DNA of 64,000 nucleotides. Origin: Chaetoceros tenuissimus (Eukaryota > Bacillariophyta > Thalassiosirophyceae > Chaetocerotales > Chaetocerotaceae). The stretch lies in assembly GCA_021927905.1 (NCBI GenBank), contig BLLK01000047.1:3782001-3846000 (forward strand). Direction: 5' to 3'. The notes under the pieces were generated by a model. That model did no database searches, was not told the origin of the DNA, and saw only the letters and a list, made by a program, of their open reading frames with translations. Of this stretch, positions 20,425 to 30,654 are shown piece after piece. A program made the translations under genes and the position numbers. The first letter of the stretch is position 1; the number at the start of each line of letters is the position of its first letter.

Positions 20425-21756
20425 ATGGTCCAACAGAACATATTCTATTGTACATATCTCTCTGCAGGATCAGCATGTGTCAACGTACTTGCGATTTTAG
20501 CACTGGCCTTTCCTGAACATCTGAGATCCAAGAAGAATGCAAAATTCTCCAGTGCAGAAGAAACTCTCTTTTATGTTCTCAATATATTCTGCCAAGTTCT
20601 ATCGGGAATCATATCCACAGCAGCTACATGGTTTGGACCTGTATCTGTAATGATTCCGATCAACGTCGCAGCACAGTTATTGTTCAACATGATCTTTTTC
20701 GGTTCACTAGGGATTGAGAAATTTCCAAAGGATGTCATGGTCGGTACATGTGTCGTAGCTACCGCTGCACTTTTATTACCATATGTCGGTCCACAACCGC
20801 AACAAAATCAGAATGTCGTCGAGTTGTTTGAAGAATTTAATGCTGAATGTTGGATTATTTTCTTGACTGGTGTTACTTTGATTAGCGGCTTCTTTTGTAT
20901 TACCTGGATGAATGAGAAGCAGCAGACGGGTGTGGTGAAACATCAGTACAAGGAAAGTATTTTAATGATTGCCAAAATTTTTAGTGGAGTTTTGTCCACT
21001 TCCTTGTCGAAATTTTTAGTGGGAACTTCTGGACTTGGGTTTGTCATTACTTTTGCAGGATTTGTAGGGTGCTCGTTGTTAATTGCAGCAGTATCCATTT
21101 TGCAAGCGACAGAAGTAGACCAAGGAAAGTTCGTCCCCATGTCGGCGGTAGGGACACAGATTTTGAATGCAGCAACAGGACTTATAATATGGCAAGATTA
21201 TTTGTCTATTCAATCATGGTATTGCTACATTATGGTACTGATACAAATTGTTCTTGGAGTTTACTCCATTGCTTCCATGGATATCTTTTCATCCTCGGCA
21301 GATTCATCTTATGCGCTTACTCAAAGTGCAAAAATTATCACTGCACTGGATATTGCACATGAAAGGCATCAATATCTATCCTCGTTCGCTGGTGGATCTA
21401 TCAAACACATGATTAATTCTCCACTTGCGGACTCGACGGAAGTTTCACCAAAGAAACGAAAACTTGTCCACTCAACCTTAAGTAAAAGTAGACTAGTTCG
21501 GTTCTCATCAAGTGAAAGTATGAAGAGGATATTTTCGTATCCAGGAAGAAATGATCCAAATGCCTCCTACTCAAGTAGAAATGATTTTCATTCGTCCAAT
21601 CCAAATCTTCGAAATAATGACCAACATGCCTCTTATACTCGTTTGGCAGACTATGGTTCAATTACAGAAGTTTCATTAGAAGATGACGCAGATTATGATT
21701 CTATTGCAGAAAAATCACTAGATACTGATAAAGCAGATGGTGATATTGTAGTGTAA
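20425..21756 (+). CDS. NIPA-like / DMT-superfamily multi-spanning transporter
   Basis: 443 aa from the first usable ATG; the frame continues upstream only to a GTG. Residues 1-290 hold about nine hydrophobic segments in a drug/metabolite-transporter pattern, including SGIISTAATWFGPVSVMIPI near residue 65, which resembles the NIPA Mg2+ transporter signature around the second and third helices. A late QSWYCYIMVLIQIVLGVYSI helix ends the membrane part. The 150-residue hydrophilic tail is Ser/Asn/Asp-rich with many potential phosphorylation sites (KSRLVRFSSSES). Mg2+ or another small cation is the likely substrate by family, but the match by eye is modest. It converges with the AAA gene, 146 bp apart. 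Confidence 0.75.
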   Translation: MVQQNIFYCTYLSAGSACVNVLAILALAFPEHLRSKKNAKFSSAEETLFYVLNIFCQVLSGIISTAATWFGPVSVMIPINVAAQLLFNMIFFGSLGIEKFPKDVMVGTCVVATAALLLPYVGPQPQQNQNVVELFEEFNAECWIIFLTGVTLISGFFCITWMNEKQQTGVVKHQYKESILMIAKIFSGVLSTSLSKFLVGTSGLGFVITFAGFVGCSLLIAAVSILQATEVDQGKFVPMSAVGTQILNAATGLIIWQDYLSIQSWYCYIMVLIQIVLGVYSIASMDIFSSSADSSYALTQSAKIITALDIAHERHQYLSSFAGGSIKHMINSPLADSTEVSPKKRKLVHSTLSKSRLVRFSSSESMKRIFSYPGRNDPNASYSSRNDFHSSNPNLRNNDQHASYTRLADYGSITEVSLEDDADYDSIAEKSLDTDKADGDIVV

Positions 21757-21805
21757 TTACTCGTCAAGCAGTGATAAAAAGTAAAATATGTGTACATTTG
21801 CAAAC

Positions 21806-21856
21806 AGTTTCTAATTTAGAAAACTAGTGCTAGTTTCTAATTTAGAAAACTAGTGC
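21806..21856. terminator. Duplicated palindromic element between convergent gene ends
   Basis: Two 25-26-bp units in tandem (agtttctaatttagaaaact core), each nearly self-complementary, sit between the stop codons of the NIPA-like gene (21756) and the AAA gene (21903). The position suggests a bidirectional 3'-end or polyadenylation structure. That role is inference. Confidence 0.45.
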
Positions 21857-21902
21857 ATATCTAACCGTGAACATGGAAATTGCACACGAAAATCTATTCA
21901 TC

Positions 21903-24900
21903 TTAGGAGTAGATACTTGCCATCACTTTCTTTCCACCAAGTTTTTCTTCTTCCGCTTTGCAAGCACTGACAAAATCTTCCATAGTGACTTGGCTGTTGC
22001 TTTCCTGTCTCAATGCTGCAGTAGTCGCTGCGCGAAGAATAGCGTTCTTGATACCTCCTCCTGACATCTCGTATCTTGAAGCAAGTTCCTTGAAGTTGAC
22101 ATCCTTGGCCAAAGGACACTGCTTAGGGATAGTAATTTCCCAAATCTTCTCACGACTTGCAGCGTTTGGCATTTCAAACTCCAGAACAAATCTGAAGCGT
22201 CTAAAGAAAGCCTCATCAATAGCACCTTTGATGTTTGTAATTACAATACAAATCCCAGAAAAATTCTCAATAAACTGAAGTAGCAAGCCCACATTCAGGG
22301 TATCATGGCGACTAGTAGAACCCCCAGAGTCGTTTGTTCTACTACCAAAAAGACCTTCAGCCTCGTCGAATACTAGAACTGCATCTTTACTCTTTGCTCT
22401 CGCAAATATCTTCTCGATGTTCTTTCCAGTTTCACCAACCCATTTGGACATGAGCTCAGCTACATTTACTACTAATAGTGGTTTTCCAAGATCGAAACCA
22501 ATAGCCTCTGCGGCCATTGTCTTACCAGTCCCTGGTCTACCTGTTAGCATGACGGAAATTCCTGAGGTTGAGCGATGAATAGTATCAAAGCCCCATTGCC
22601 CAAACAGCACACTCTGGGCTTTGCTGTATTGTACTACACTTGTGAGTGCTTCCTTTACGGAGTTGTCCAAGATCATTCCATCGATTCCAACCGTAGGCAC
22701 AACTCTACGATCAAAGTCTTCCTGACTAATTTGACCCTTGACTTGTTCCGATGCTGCTTGCATGAGGTCGTCTTGAGTGACTTTATCACCACCACGCTGA
22801 ATCATGAGATGAATCGACTGTAACCACGCATTTTTCACCGTTCCACCTACTAATTCGAACTTACTCGCCAAAAGTGTAAAGTCTACATTGTCCTCAATTG
22901 GCAATTGAGGAGGCTTCAATGCCTTCCAAATCTTTTCACGCATAATACGATCCGGTTTGCGAAATTCTACAGCTAGGCTGATTCTACGGTGCATGGCTTC
23001 GTCAAGGTCGTAAGCACGATTTGTAGCAAGGATGCATAAACCATCGTACCTCTCCAACTCAGTGAGGATCATATTGACTTGCTTTCCTCCTTTATTTCTA
23101 GACATGAAGAGCGATTCACACTCGTCAAAAAAGAGCAGGGCTCTATTTATTCTAGCCTCACGGAAGAGAAATTTGATGATTGCCCCAGAAGAGTTACTTC
23201 CAAGATCTGGAAAGTTTACAAGTAAAACTTTGACCCCAAGTTTCTTTGCAAGAGCATTAGCACACATTGTCTTACCTGTCCCACTTGAACCGTAAAAAAG
23301 AAGGATCTGAGCAAGACCATAGGTGATCTTTTTGTCGATACCAAGATCGTAAATGACATCCTTCACTTTATCGTAATTCGAGACTGCATCAAAAATACGT
23401 TTCTTTGTGTCATCTGGAAGAACAAGATCATCTGCCTCAACATCAGGCATGTACAAATGCGACCCATTGACTAGTTCACTCATTTCAGTATCCAATCCAA
23501 CAATATAATCAAATAGACGACGGTCGAGCTTAACTCCACATTGTGTAAGATCAGTCATGAAATCACTGCCTGACATTGTCAAAATACCTTCTGCAACGAG
23601 AGTGGATCCCTTGTAAAAGTATTTCCGGCTCATCATTTTCTCTTCAAGAGTACTGCAGAGTGATTGGATCAGCCCACCTACAGTGATTTTAGACAGGTGA
23701 GCGGTAGGGGCGGCAGGACTGGTTGGTAAAATGATATTATCTACCAATGTAATGATGCAATGCTTTTCGAAGGGACATAGTTTCAAAGCTTCTGCAAGTT
23801 TACTTTTAGAAGCACCATTTTCTTCCATGTCTGCTTCATCTTCCTCTGCCTGATTGAGTAATTTTTGCACACGGATTCTTCTCTTTTTAAATTCTTGTTT
23901 TATGAAGGGACAAGTGAGAATATTATAGTAATAAAATAACACTTCAAAAGACATTTGGTATAACTCACCTACGAGCTTGACTTGATCTTCAAGGTAACTC
24001 AAATCTGTTTTGTAAGGTCCATAGTCATTCTTCTCCTTCTTTTTCTTATCATCATTCTCTGTCGCCTCTTCCATATTTACATCCATATCTTCCTTCTTCT
24101 TTTCCTCAATGTTTGAACCAGTGTCATTTCCTTTCTGCTTCTTATTTTGATCCTTTTCTAACCTAGACAGAACCTCAAACAGCCGATCTCTTTTGCGTGC
24201 ACCATTATTTTCTCCACTGTTTCCATCTTTATTCAAAACTGTAGCTAGTTCATTAGGTGCAGAGACAGGATTGTTGGCCAAGTCCGTAGCAACTTTCCCT
24301 CGAAGATTTTTCCTTTTCAAAATTTGCTGCCCGACTTCTCCATCCCGAAAAGGCGCATGATCTAGCATTGTATTCTTGAGCAACTCGGATCCAATAGATT
24401 GATATTGCTTCAAAGATACTTGATACCCAATCAAAGCTGATACAGTACCATGACCCATCCTACCTAGACGTAAATCTGTACTAAAAGCCTTGTTGTTCGT
24501 GTACATGACTTCCTTGACCCAAATACTACTAGCTTGCGTCATTTGATGTATTTCAGGCAGGGGGACATTGAATATCGAAGCAATGCTCGAAGTCATACCT
24601 ATGCATAACGTATGCTCATTTTCATAACACATGGGAGGAGGAGCATACGGGTTATAATTGTCACCAGAATAGGACGCACTACCAGAATTGCCCAAAAGTG
24701 TCAACCCCGACGAATACACGAGAACATGACGAAAGATTTTCTTTTGAATAGCCGATGCTCCCAATGCCTTGAGAAATTTCTCAACAAGAGGCCAATCTTC
24801 TTCGCAAGTCTTGGTAATGTATTCTTCACATCGAGCGTCTAATTTGACAGTCAAATCCTGCAAAGCTTCACCGAGCGTTTGAGATTTGGAAATCATTTCA

Positions 24901-25130
24901 TTGTCAAAGTTCATAAAGGAGCTACGAATCCTGTCTTTGAGACAATAAATCATGGTTCTTGCCGATTCAGCCGCCCATAGTACTTGGAAGTATGTATAGT
25001 CGCTGTTGATTTGAAATGACGGATCTAAAACTGTGGAAATGCTGTTTGGCAATGAAAAGCTTGGAAGAGCTTCTTCTTCCGCGCTGTTACTGCTGCTGCT
25101 GTTACTAGGGTCCTCTTTTGTAGACGCCAT
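21903..25130 (-). CDS. Double AAA+ ATPase
   Basis: 1075 aa, single exon. Residues 1-600 are an N-terminal region without a recognised domain, with a Lys/Glu-rich charged stretch (about 330-390). Two AAA modules follow: Walker A GSSGTGKT (~614) with Walker B LLFFDECESLF, and Walker A GRPGTGKT (~864) with Walker B LVFDEAEGLFGSR. Each has a following sensor-1 segment (ILATNRAYDLDEAMHRR; VITNIKGAIDEAFFRRFR). The aspartate/glutamate and arginine-finger positions look intact in both, so both rings could hydrolyse ATP. The arrangement recalls type II AAA remodellers, but the N-domain is not that of Cdc48, NSF or Pex1/6, so the substrate is unknown. No signal peptide is seen. The Ser-rich N-terminus (SSSSNSAEEEALPSF) is unlikely to be a targeting signal. 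Confidence 0.88.
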   Translation of the reverse strand: MASTKEDPSNSSSSNSAEEEALPSFSLPNSISTVLDPSFQINSDYTYFQVLWAAESARTMIYCLKDRIRSSFMNFDNEMISKSQTLGEALQDLTVKLDARCEEYITKTCEEDWPLVEKFLKALGASAIQKKIFRHVLVYSSGLTLLGNSGSASYSGDNYNPYAPPPMCYENEHTLCIGMTSSIASIFNVPLPEIHQMTQASSIWVKEVMYTNNKAFSTDLRLGRMGHGTVSALIGYQVSLKQYQSIGSELLKNTMLDHAPFRDGEVGQQILKRKNLRGKVATDLANNPVSAPNELATVLNKDGNSGENNGARKRDRLFEVLSRLEKDQNKKQKGNDTGSNIEEKKKEDMDVNMEEATENDDKKKKEKNDYGPYKTDLSYLEDQVKLVGELYQMSFEVLFYYYNILTCPFIKQEFKKRRIRVQKLLNQAEEDEADMEENGASKSKLAEALKLCPFEKHCIITLVDNIILPTSPAAPTAHLSKITVGGLIQSLCSTLEEKMMSRKYFYKGSTLVAEGILTMSGSDFMTDLTQCGVKLDRRLFDYIVGLDTEMSELVNGSHLYMPDVEADDLVLPDDTKKRIFDAVSNYDKVKDVIYDLGIDKKITYGLAQILLFYGSSGTGKTMCANALAKKLGVKVLLVNFPDLGSNSSGAIIKFLFREARINRALLFFDECESLFMSRNKGGKQVNMILTELERYDGLCILATNRAYDLDEAMHRRISLAVEFRKPDRIMREKIWKALKPPQLPIEDNVDFTLLASKFELVGGTVKNAWLQSIHLMIQRGGDKVTQDDLMQAASEQVKGQISQEDFDRRVVPTVGIDGMILDNSVKEALTSVVQYSKAQSVLFGQWGFDTIHRSTSGISVMLTGRPGTGKTMAAEAIGFDLGKPLLVVNVAELMSKWVGETGKNIEKIFARAKSKDAVLVFDEAEGLFGSRTNDSGGSTSRHDTLNVGLLLQFIENFSGICIVITNIKGAIDEAFFRRFRFVLEFEMPNAASREKIWEITIPKQCPLAKDVNFKELASRYEMSGGGIKNAILRAATTAALRQESNSQVTMEDFVSACKAEEEKLGGKKVMASIYS

Positions 25131-25882
25131 TCTCTCCTTCTCATAGAATGTGAACTGAAATGAATCGTATGGTTTCTATTGCTCTCTAGATGAATAGTGA
25201 CTTGAAGAGTTTGTTTTGATTGAAGATTGAAAATGAGTTCTGATGCTTCTTTCCGCTTCTTCACTACAATATCTTTTCAAGTGTCAATTGGCCTTTTTGA
25301 CAAGAGTCATTTACTGGTCATGGATGAAAAAAGTTACAAAAAAATGCGGTAATATCTATAACTATTGTAAGCATACGCAAAATAGATGTTATCTTTCAAT
25401 ACTATAATATAAATAAAGATTCCATAGTTTCATAGTATAGATGGATGAAGGCAAAGTTGACAAAATATTTGAGAAAGTATAGTTTTTGCATTTGACTAAT
25501 TTGACCATTTTATCATTGGCAACATCATGTTGAATGATACCTATGAAGAAACACTGTTCAGCAAAAATCTATGGAATATATCAATAGTATTTACAGTCTA
25601 CATCAATACAACTATAGTATTTTCTTTTCAATTATGAATTACTCATTCTGTCACAACCATGACTGTTAGATAGAAGACTTTGAGGTGTCAATTGGCCTTT
25701 TTGACGAGAGTCATTGTTATAATGGTCATGGTGTTCCCAAGTATTCCCAAGATTTCACGATCTTTTAGAGAATATCATCGACATCTTCAAGAAATAAAAC
25801 TCAGCATAAAATTTCCATATCCACTTTCAACTTCATCTCATAATCTAGCAAAAAATAAACTTTGTAGACGTGTAACATCAAA
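25131..25882. promoter_or_regulatory. Divergent promoter region with duplicated segments
   Basis: Holds the promoters of the AAA gene (minus) and the membrane-protein gene (plus). A 31-bp direct repeat (gtgtcaattggcctttttga...) occurs at 25281-25311 and 25685-25715 with one mismatch, each followed by tggtcatgg. Segment 25595-25635 resembles the 3' flank of the downstream gene (26996-27037: agtctacatcaata...tttcaattat). The order fits a decayed tandem copy of that gene's flanks. Confidence 0.6.
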
Positions 25883-26977
25883 ATGAAGGTAGGCTCAAAA
25901 TTCATTTCCTTAATCATGTCAGTTACATTCTGTCATCAGTTCCAGGGAACCAAAGGCTTCCTAATCAATTCTCCGAGAAAAACACTCACTTCCATGAAGA
26001 ATCAAGGATATGACGATTCAAGAGAAATGGATGCACCTTACGATATCTATCCAGAGAATGATACATGGGCATGGGAGAGAGCAAGTCCCAAAACATCACT
26101 TACTACAGATTTGCATCAGTCAGATCCAGCCCCAGCATGGCTTTTGAACATTATCGAGTCTGCTCACTGGGTTTCTTTTCCAATCGGATTTTATATCGCA
26201 TCTTATCTCTTCAATCATGCAAATGAAATTGCTTCAGCTGGGAACTGGAGTGGTTCCACCAATCAAGTCTTTTTCCTCATGCTTGGTCTTTTGAACCAGG
26301 TCTTTGGAGGAGGAATGGCCGTACTCATGCATGTTTATGAGGGATGGATGATTGCACCATTCAAGAATGTTCTTGCCCTACCTGAGGTTCCCACAAGAAC
26401 ACAAATTGATGCCATTAGAATCAAGAATTACAACAACGCATGGCTCCGTGCAGCTTCGTATCAGATGCTGATGACATTCCAATCACTGGGACTATCTCTC
26501 TTCACAATGGGTGTTTTTGGAGAGAAGCCTTGGACTGAAGTATTGGTGCTTGGCACGGCTTTGATTGCTTTATTGGGACCCAAGGAACCTCGTCTCGAAC
26601 TTAAACGTAAGGTAGATGGGGAAGATCGTCCAGTTCTCCCACTCTCAATTTCACTAGCACTTGTTCTTGCGGCCAATGTTTTTCTACAGTTGTTAGCATG
26701 CATCAAACTATTTTATCCTATTTTTGCGGGTAGTGGAATGGCTCCTGCTTTGGCATTGGTTGCATGTATACTGCCAAGCACTTTGCAAGGTGCCGGTGGA
26801 GGAATTGAAGGGTACTTTGCCGAATCTTCATTCAAGCAATGGCAGCATTTGGGAGCATTCTTGATTCTACTCTCTGGATTTATTCTTCTAGGAGGCACTT
26901 TTCATCAAATGGTAACCGTTGGCCCAACACCTGATGTTGCTTTGCCATCTTTCTTAGAATTTCTGAATTCTTGGTAA
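25883..26977 (+). CDS. Polytopic membrane protein of unknown function
   Basis: 364 aa with an N-terminal hydrophobic stretch (about 5-20) then a basic Ser/Thr-rich segment (FLINSPRKTLTSMKNQG). This could be an ER signal plus plastid transit peptide, although the cleavage motif is not the clear ASAFAP type. About seven membrane segments follow: ESAHWVSFPIGFYIASYLF, FFLMLGLLNQVFGGGMAVLM, SYQMLMTFQSLGLSLFTMG, TEVLVLGTALIALLG, LPLSISLALVLAANVFLQLL, APALALVACILPSTLQGAG and AFLILLSGFILLGGTF. No transport or enzyme motif is recognised. Start chosen at the first ATG after a short A-rich leader. Possibly a plastid envelope or thylakoid protein; this is inference from the N-terminus only. Confidence 0.75.
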   Translation: MKVGSKFISLIMSVTFCHQFQGTKGFLINSPRKTLTSMKNQGYDDSREMDAPYDIYPENDTWAWERASPKTSLTTDLHQSDPAPAWLLNIIESAHWVSFPIGFYIASYLFNHANEIASAGNWSGSTNQVFFLMLGLLNQVFGGGMAVLMHVYEGWMIAPFKNVLALPEVPTRTQIDAIRIKNYNNAWLRAASYQMLMTFQSLGLSLFTMGVFGEKPWTEVLVLGTALIALLGPKEPRLELKRKVDGEDRPVLPLSISLALVLAANVFLQLLACIKLFYPIFAGSGMAPALALVACILPSTLQGAGGGIEGYFAESSFKQWQHLGAFLILLSGFILLGGTFHQMVTVGPTPDVALPSFLEFLNSW

Positions 26978-27038
26978 TGCAATTGATGACATCGTAGTCT
27001 ACATCAATAAAGCTATACCACTTTATTTTCAATTATTT

Positions 27039-28163
27039 TTACAGAGATTTTATACAATCTTTGGCTTTATGACCAGGCTCCAAGCAATAATGACAATGGA
27101 CATGATCCAAATCACATTCATTCCCTTTGGAACATCCATCTTTATGATAATTATGATAGCGGCAGATGGGAGTTTTCTGATCCAAAGGCGATAGTGATAA
27201 AGGTGCCTTTTTCGGATGACTGAATCGTGGTTTATGAATAGAGAGTGCAATTTGATTCTTGACTTTTTGCAATAAACCTTGATACCACTCTTTTCCATTC
27301 ACTATTGTACCACAAGGTTCGATCCGTACTTGATCAAGTTTTCTTCGTTTGGAAGTTGATTCTTGAGATTGGTGATTTACATTGGTGGATTCATGTTTGA
27401 AAGACGTACTATCCTCTGACACTGGCGTAGATGTATCTTGCTGTATTTGATCCACCATTGCTTCACTTTTAATAATACACAATCTAGGATTCAATTTGGT
27501 CTCTACCCAATGTAACATTTTGACAACCGATTCTAAATCCCGATTGCCACCAATATCAATAAATACTACCAACCTATCATTACTATTGTTTGGACCTTTA
27601 TGATTCGTTACAATTTCAAGAGCTCGTTTCGGATCACCAAACGGATCCACAACATGAAACGAAACATTGGATTTCCCCAAATCTCGAAACTTTTCTTGAG
27701 CCTGTTGAATCATTTCAGTAGATACATCTATCCCAATCAAACTACCTTTTTCAACATAATTTGCAATAACTAAGGATGCTTCCCCATTACTACATCCAAT
27801 TTCAAGTACATAATCTGTAGATATCAATTGACTAGCTGCAAGTAATCGATAATGACTGGTGGTGCGTGTCACAATCACTTCAAGACCATTTTTATCGGAT
27901 GTTAAAATCGGTACGAGTCGTTTCGGTGCATGACTGGCTTGATAGACGGCTGAGTCACTGTTTGGTTTAGTGATTGGTATTTGTACGAGTATTCTCCCAT
28001 CTTTTTGATTGACGACAGTTCCTATTCTTCCCTTTTCTCTTCTAGATTTTGTCTTTATGAAAACCTTTGTGTCTTTTGCATATGATATGGGTTGAGGAGA
28101 TGGATATAGGATCCATTTGGCGTTCGACATGTTTGGCACTGTTTGTTCTTTGATCAATTCCAA
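27039..28163 (-). CDS. SAM-dependent methyltransferase-like protein with CCCH and CCHC zinc fingers
   Basis: 374 aa. An N-terminal region with basic beta-like segments (KTKSRREKGRIGTVV) precedes a class I methyltransferase fold: motif I VLEIGCSNGEASLV (~116-130), GIDVSTEMIQQA (motif II) and a FIDIGGNRDLESVV strand (~195-210). After a Ser/Thr/Gln-rich linker come a CCCH finger (CRYHNYHKDGCSKGNECDLD..H, ~325-350) and a CCHC knuckle (CHYCLEPGHKAKDC) at the C-terminus. Both fingers usually bind RNA, so an RNA-modifying or RNA-binding role is likely; the methyl acceptor is unknown. Its 3' end lies 62 bp from the preceding convergent gene. Confidence 0.8.
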   Translation of the reverse strand: MELIKEQTVPNMSNAKWILYPSPQPISYAKDTKVFIKTKSRREKGRIGTVVNQKDGRILVQIPITKPNSDSAVYQASHAPKRLVPILTSDKNGLEVIVTRTTSHYRLLAASQLISTDYVLEIGCSNGEASLVIANYVEKGSLIGIDVSTEMIQQAQEKFRDLGKSNVSFHVVDPFGDPKRALEIVTNHKGPNNSNDRLVVFIDIGGNRDLESVVKMLHWVETKLNPRLCIIKSEAMVDQIQQDTSTPVSEDSTSFKHESTNVNHQSQESTSKRRKLDQVRIEPCGTIVNGKEWYQGLLQKVKNQIALSIHKPRFSHPKKAPLSLSPLDQKTPICRYHNYHKDGCSKGNECDLDHVHCHYCLEPGHKAKDCIKSL

Positions 28164-28557
28164 GCTCTAGCTAGTATTTGTATTTTACTTGTATCTAATA
28201 ACAAACAGTAGAAGTACTTTGATTCATAGAGATACCATAGAAAAGATGAAAGATGAAACAAAACCAAAAAGCCTCAGCTTTCATTTTTCGTGGTGGACGG
28301 GACAAGCGAACAAAGGAGAGAAGATGGGACTCGACTCATTAATATAGCCATTTAGTGCGGCAATTTCTAGCTACCAAAGACAGAACATGAAATGGATCCA
28401 TTTTCATTTCCATTTCATCTAAAAATTCATCATAGTTACATGTGTACATGTGCTTTCAAACACAATCTTTACATAAAACTGCACCATAGGCCTTCAACAT
28501 TCTTTACAATTGAGCAATAGACCAGATTGAAAAGGGCGACTGGTTATCTTTCAAGAA
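28164..28557. other. Divergent promoter interval
   Basis: 394 bp between the divergent starts of the methyltransferase-like gene and HRD1. AT-rich; no element identified. Confidence 0.5.
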
Positions 28558-30576
28558 ATGGCAGAAGTAGCTCCAGCAGAAGACCCTCTAGCACAAAGGG
28601 ATATCCACGCAGAACACGATGACAACGATGAAGAAGAAATGGAACGTCTAATTGCACGTCAAGCTCTAGAAGACGAACAACATAATCATCAAGATGAAGA
28701 ACAAGAGCAACACGTGAATGATGAACCTCAAGACATTCCAGAAGACCAGCATCTGGAACAAGAAGAAGACTTTCACGACCCTTATCAAGAACGCTCTTCT
28801 CGTTCTTTTCTTTTTAGGGCAAATTACACCACTGTCTCTTTTCTAGCGGCCATTATTCACATCATTTATGTGCTACGAAGTAGAAACCAAATCTATCTTG
28901 CCTTGCTCTATGTAACCTCTTCCAAATTTTCCTATATCTTACTAGGAAACGCAGTCCTTGCCTCCTTTTACAAGACATTTACATTTGTGATTGCGAAATT
29001 TCTCAATGGACTACGATTGATGGAAACTGAAACTATTGTAGATCATATCCGATGGAATGTCACAGAAACTTGTATTGCACTTACAATGTTTCGACAGGAG
29101 ATTACAGTTACTACCAGTGGCTTCTTCCTAGTCATTATCTTGGACAAATGTTTACATTGGGCTGTGGAATTACGTGTCAATCATTTGCGAATGACGGAAG
29201 AAGCCTTTTACTTTTTAAATGAAGATGATTTATTTGGTAGTGATGGTGATTCTAATAATGACCAGGTAGAGGCAGAGATTTGGTGGTTTTGGAGGGCTAT
29301 TGGTATCTTTCTCCCGAAATCCTTGACTGAGTACTGTTATCGTTTGCATCAGGGGACACCGAGGGTTCGTGGAAATCATGTCAAGATTATGGTCCTCATG
29401 GGCATTTTATTTTCACTAGATGCTATTCTCTTGGCTCATTGTGCTTCGAACTTGTTGGATAAAGGGCCAAGTATTTACATCATGTTCTTGTTCGAGTCGG
29501 CGATTCTTGTCATTTCAATCATGAGTTCTTCAGCTTTGTACGGCTTGCATTTGTTCGATGGTATGCTCAATGTTGCTCAACGGATCTTTATTGATGGTAA
29601 TAAGCCAAGAAATGAAGATGGCGGAGATGACGAAGATCTACATGTTGGACAGGAGGATGCGGAACAAGTACCAGCATTACCAGCGGGTCACGTACAAGGA
29701 CAAGGACAAAGACATGCTCACAACAGTCTCACGAAATACGTTATTCAACATGTTGCTTCCATATGGAGAGATCAACGCATCACTGCTACATTCTTTGTAG
29801 AACTCATGGCACTCGCATCTAAATTCTTGTTCCATGCTGGTCTCTTTTTTGTAGTTTTCTCATTGTATGGTCTTCCGATCAATATCATCCGTGACTTTTA
29901 CATGGCATTCATTAGACTGAAAAATCGTCTAGTTGCATTTGCATCTTATAGGCATTTAACAGGAAATATGAACTCCCGTTTTGAAGCAGTTACTGATGAA
30001 AAGGAGCTTGAGGATGCTGGAGCAACATGTATCATTTGTCGTGACACCATGGAGGTACATGGAATCAATGGGGATTGTAAAAAGCTCCCACTTTGTGGTC
30101 ATATTTTCCACAAACACTGTTTGAGAGAATGGTTAGTTCAGCAGCAAAGTTGTCCAACATGTAGAGGTGACATCCAGCAAAATGAAGCTCGGGCTAGAGC
30201 TCTTGCAAAAGAAGCGGAGGAAGAGCGACAAAATCAAGAAGAGACAGAAAAGGATATTCATATAGACACAATGCGCTCGAAGAAAACAACAAGTCTGAAT
30301 CATCCCCTTTTATGTCAAGTGATTGTGGACGATGCCAATGCCAGAACTCTTGTCACTGAAGTTGTTGGAGATGAAACAAAGTACAGAATTGAAAAAAGTA
30401 GGAAAATAACAAAAGGAAAACTTGTGGTATGTATTGATGTTGTGGAACTCTTGAACTTTGACAAAAGCACTGAACAAGAGGTCGATCAGAGATTTTATGG
30501 TATACAAGGAGGTGATATTATCAACCTTAAAGATGTGGATGTCATATCAGAATTGAAACAGTCGAAGAATTCGTAA
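28558..30576 (+). CDS. HRD1: HRD1/SYVN1-like ER membrane RING E3 ubiquitin ligase
   Basis: 672 aa, single exon. An acidic, Gln/His-rich cytosolic N-terminus (1-80) is unusual for HRD1. Multiple membrane segments follow (about 85-460), including the family-typical TMFRQEITVTTSGFF and GLPINIIRDFYMAFIRLKNR regions, then YRHLTGNMNSRFE just before a RING-H2 finger: CIICRD at about 490, LCGHIFHKHCLREWL, CPTCR. HRD1 retrotranslocates and ubiquitinates misfolded ER proteins in ERAD. The protein carries two further long insertions (a charged acidic loop around residues 345-385, and a ~100-residue C-terminal tail after the RING). The RING zinc ligands and the preceding HRD1-specific block make gp78/AMFR or other RINGs less likely. 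Confidence 0.9.
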   Translation: MAEVAPAEDPLAQRDIHAEHDDNDEEEMERLIARQALEDEQHNHQDEEQEQHVNDEPQDIPEDQHLEQEEDFHDPYQERSSRSFLFRANYTTVSFLAAIIHIIYVLRSRNQIYLALLYVTSSKFSYILLGNAVLASFYKTFTFVIAKFLNGLRLMETETIVDHIRWNVTETCIALTMFRQEITVTTSGFFLVIILDKCLHWAVELRVNHLRMTEEAFYFLNEDDLFGSDGDSNNDQVEAEIWWFWRAIGIFLPKSLTEYCYRLHQGTPRVRGNHVKIMVLMGILFSLDAILLAHCASNLLDKGPSIYIMFLFESAILVISIMSSSALYGLHLFDGMLNVAQRIFIDGNKPRNEDGGDDEDLHVGQEDAEQVPALPAGHVQGQGQRHAHNSLTKYVIQHVASIWRDQRITATFFVELMALASKFLFHAGLFFVVFSLYGLPINIIRDFYMAFIRLKNRLVAFASYRHLTGNMNSRFEAVTDEKELEDAGATCIICRDTMEVHGINGDCKKLPLCGHIFHKHCLREWLVQQQSCPTCRGDIQQNEARARALAKEAEEERQNQEETEKDIHIDTMRSKKTTSLNHPLLCQVIVDDANARTLVTEVVGDETKYRIEKSRKITKGKLVVCIDVVELLNFDKSTEQEVDQRFYGIQGGDIINLKDVDVISELKQSKNS

Positions 30577-30654
30577 TCTTTGAGTAAATATTCTTAGGAT
30601 TCCAGATAACCAAAACTTTTCTAAAATGCACAAAACTCAAAATAGAACTTCATT

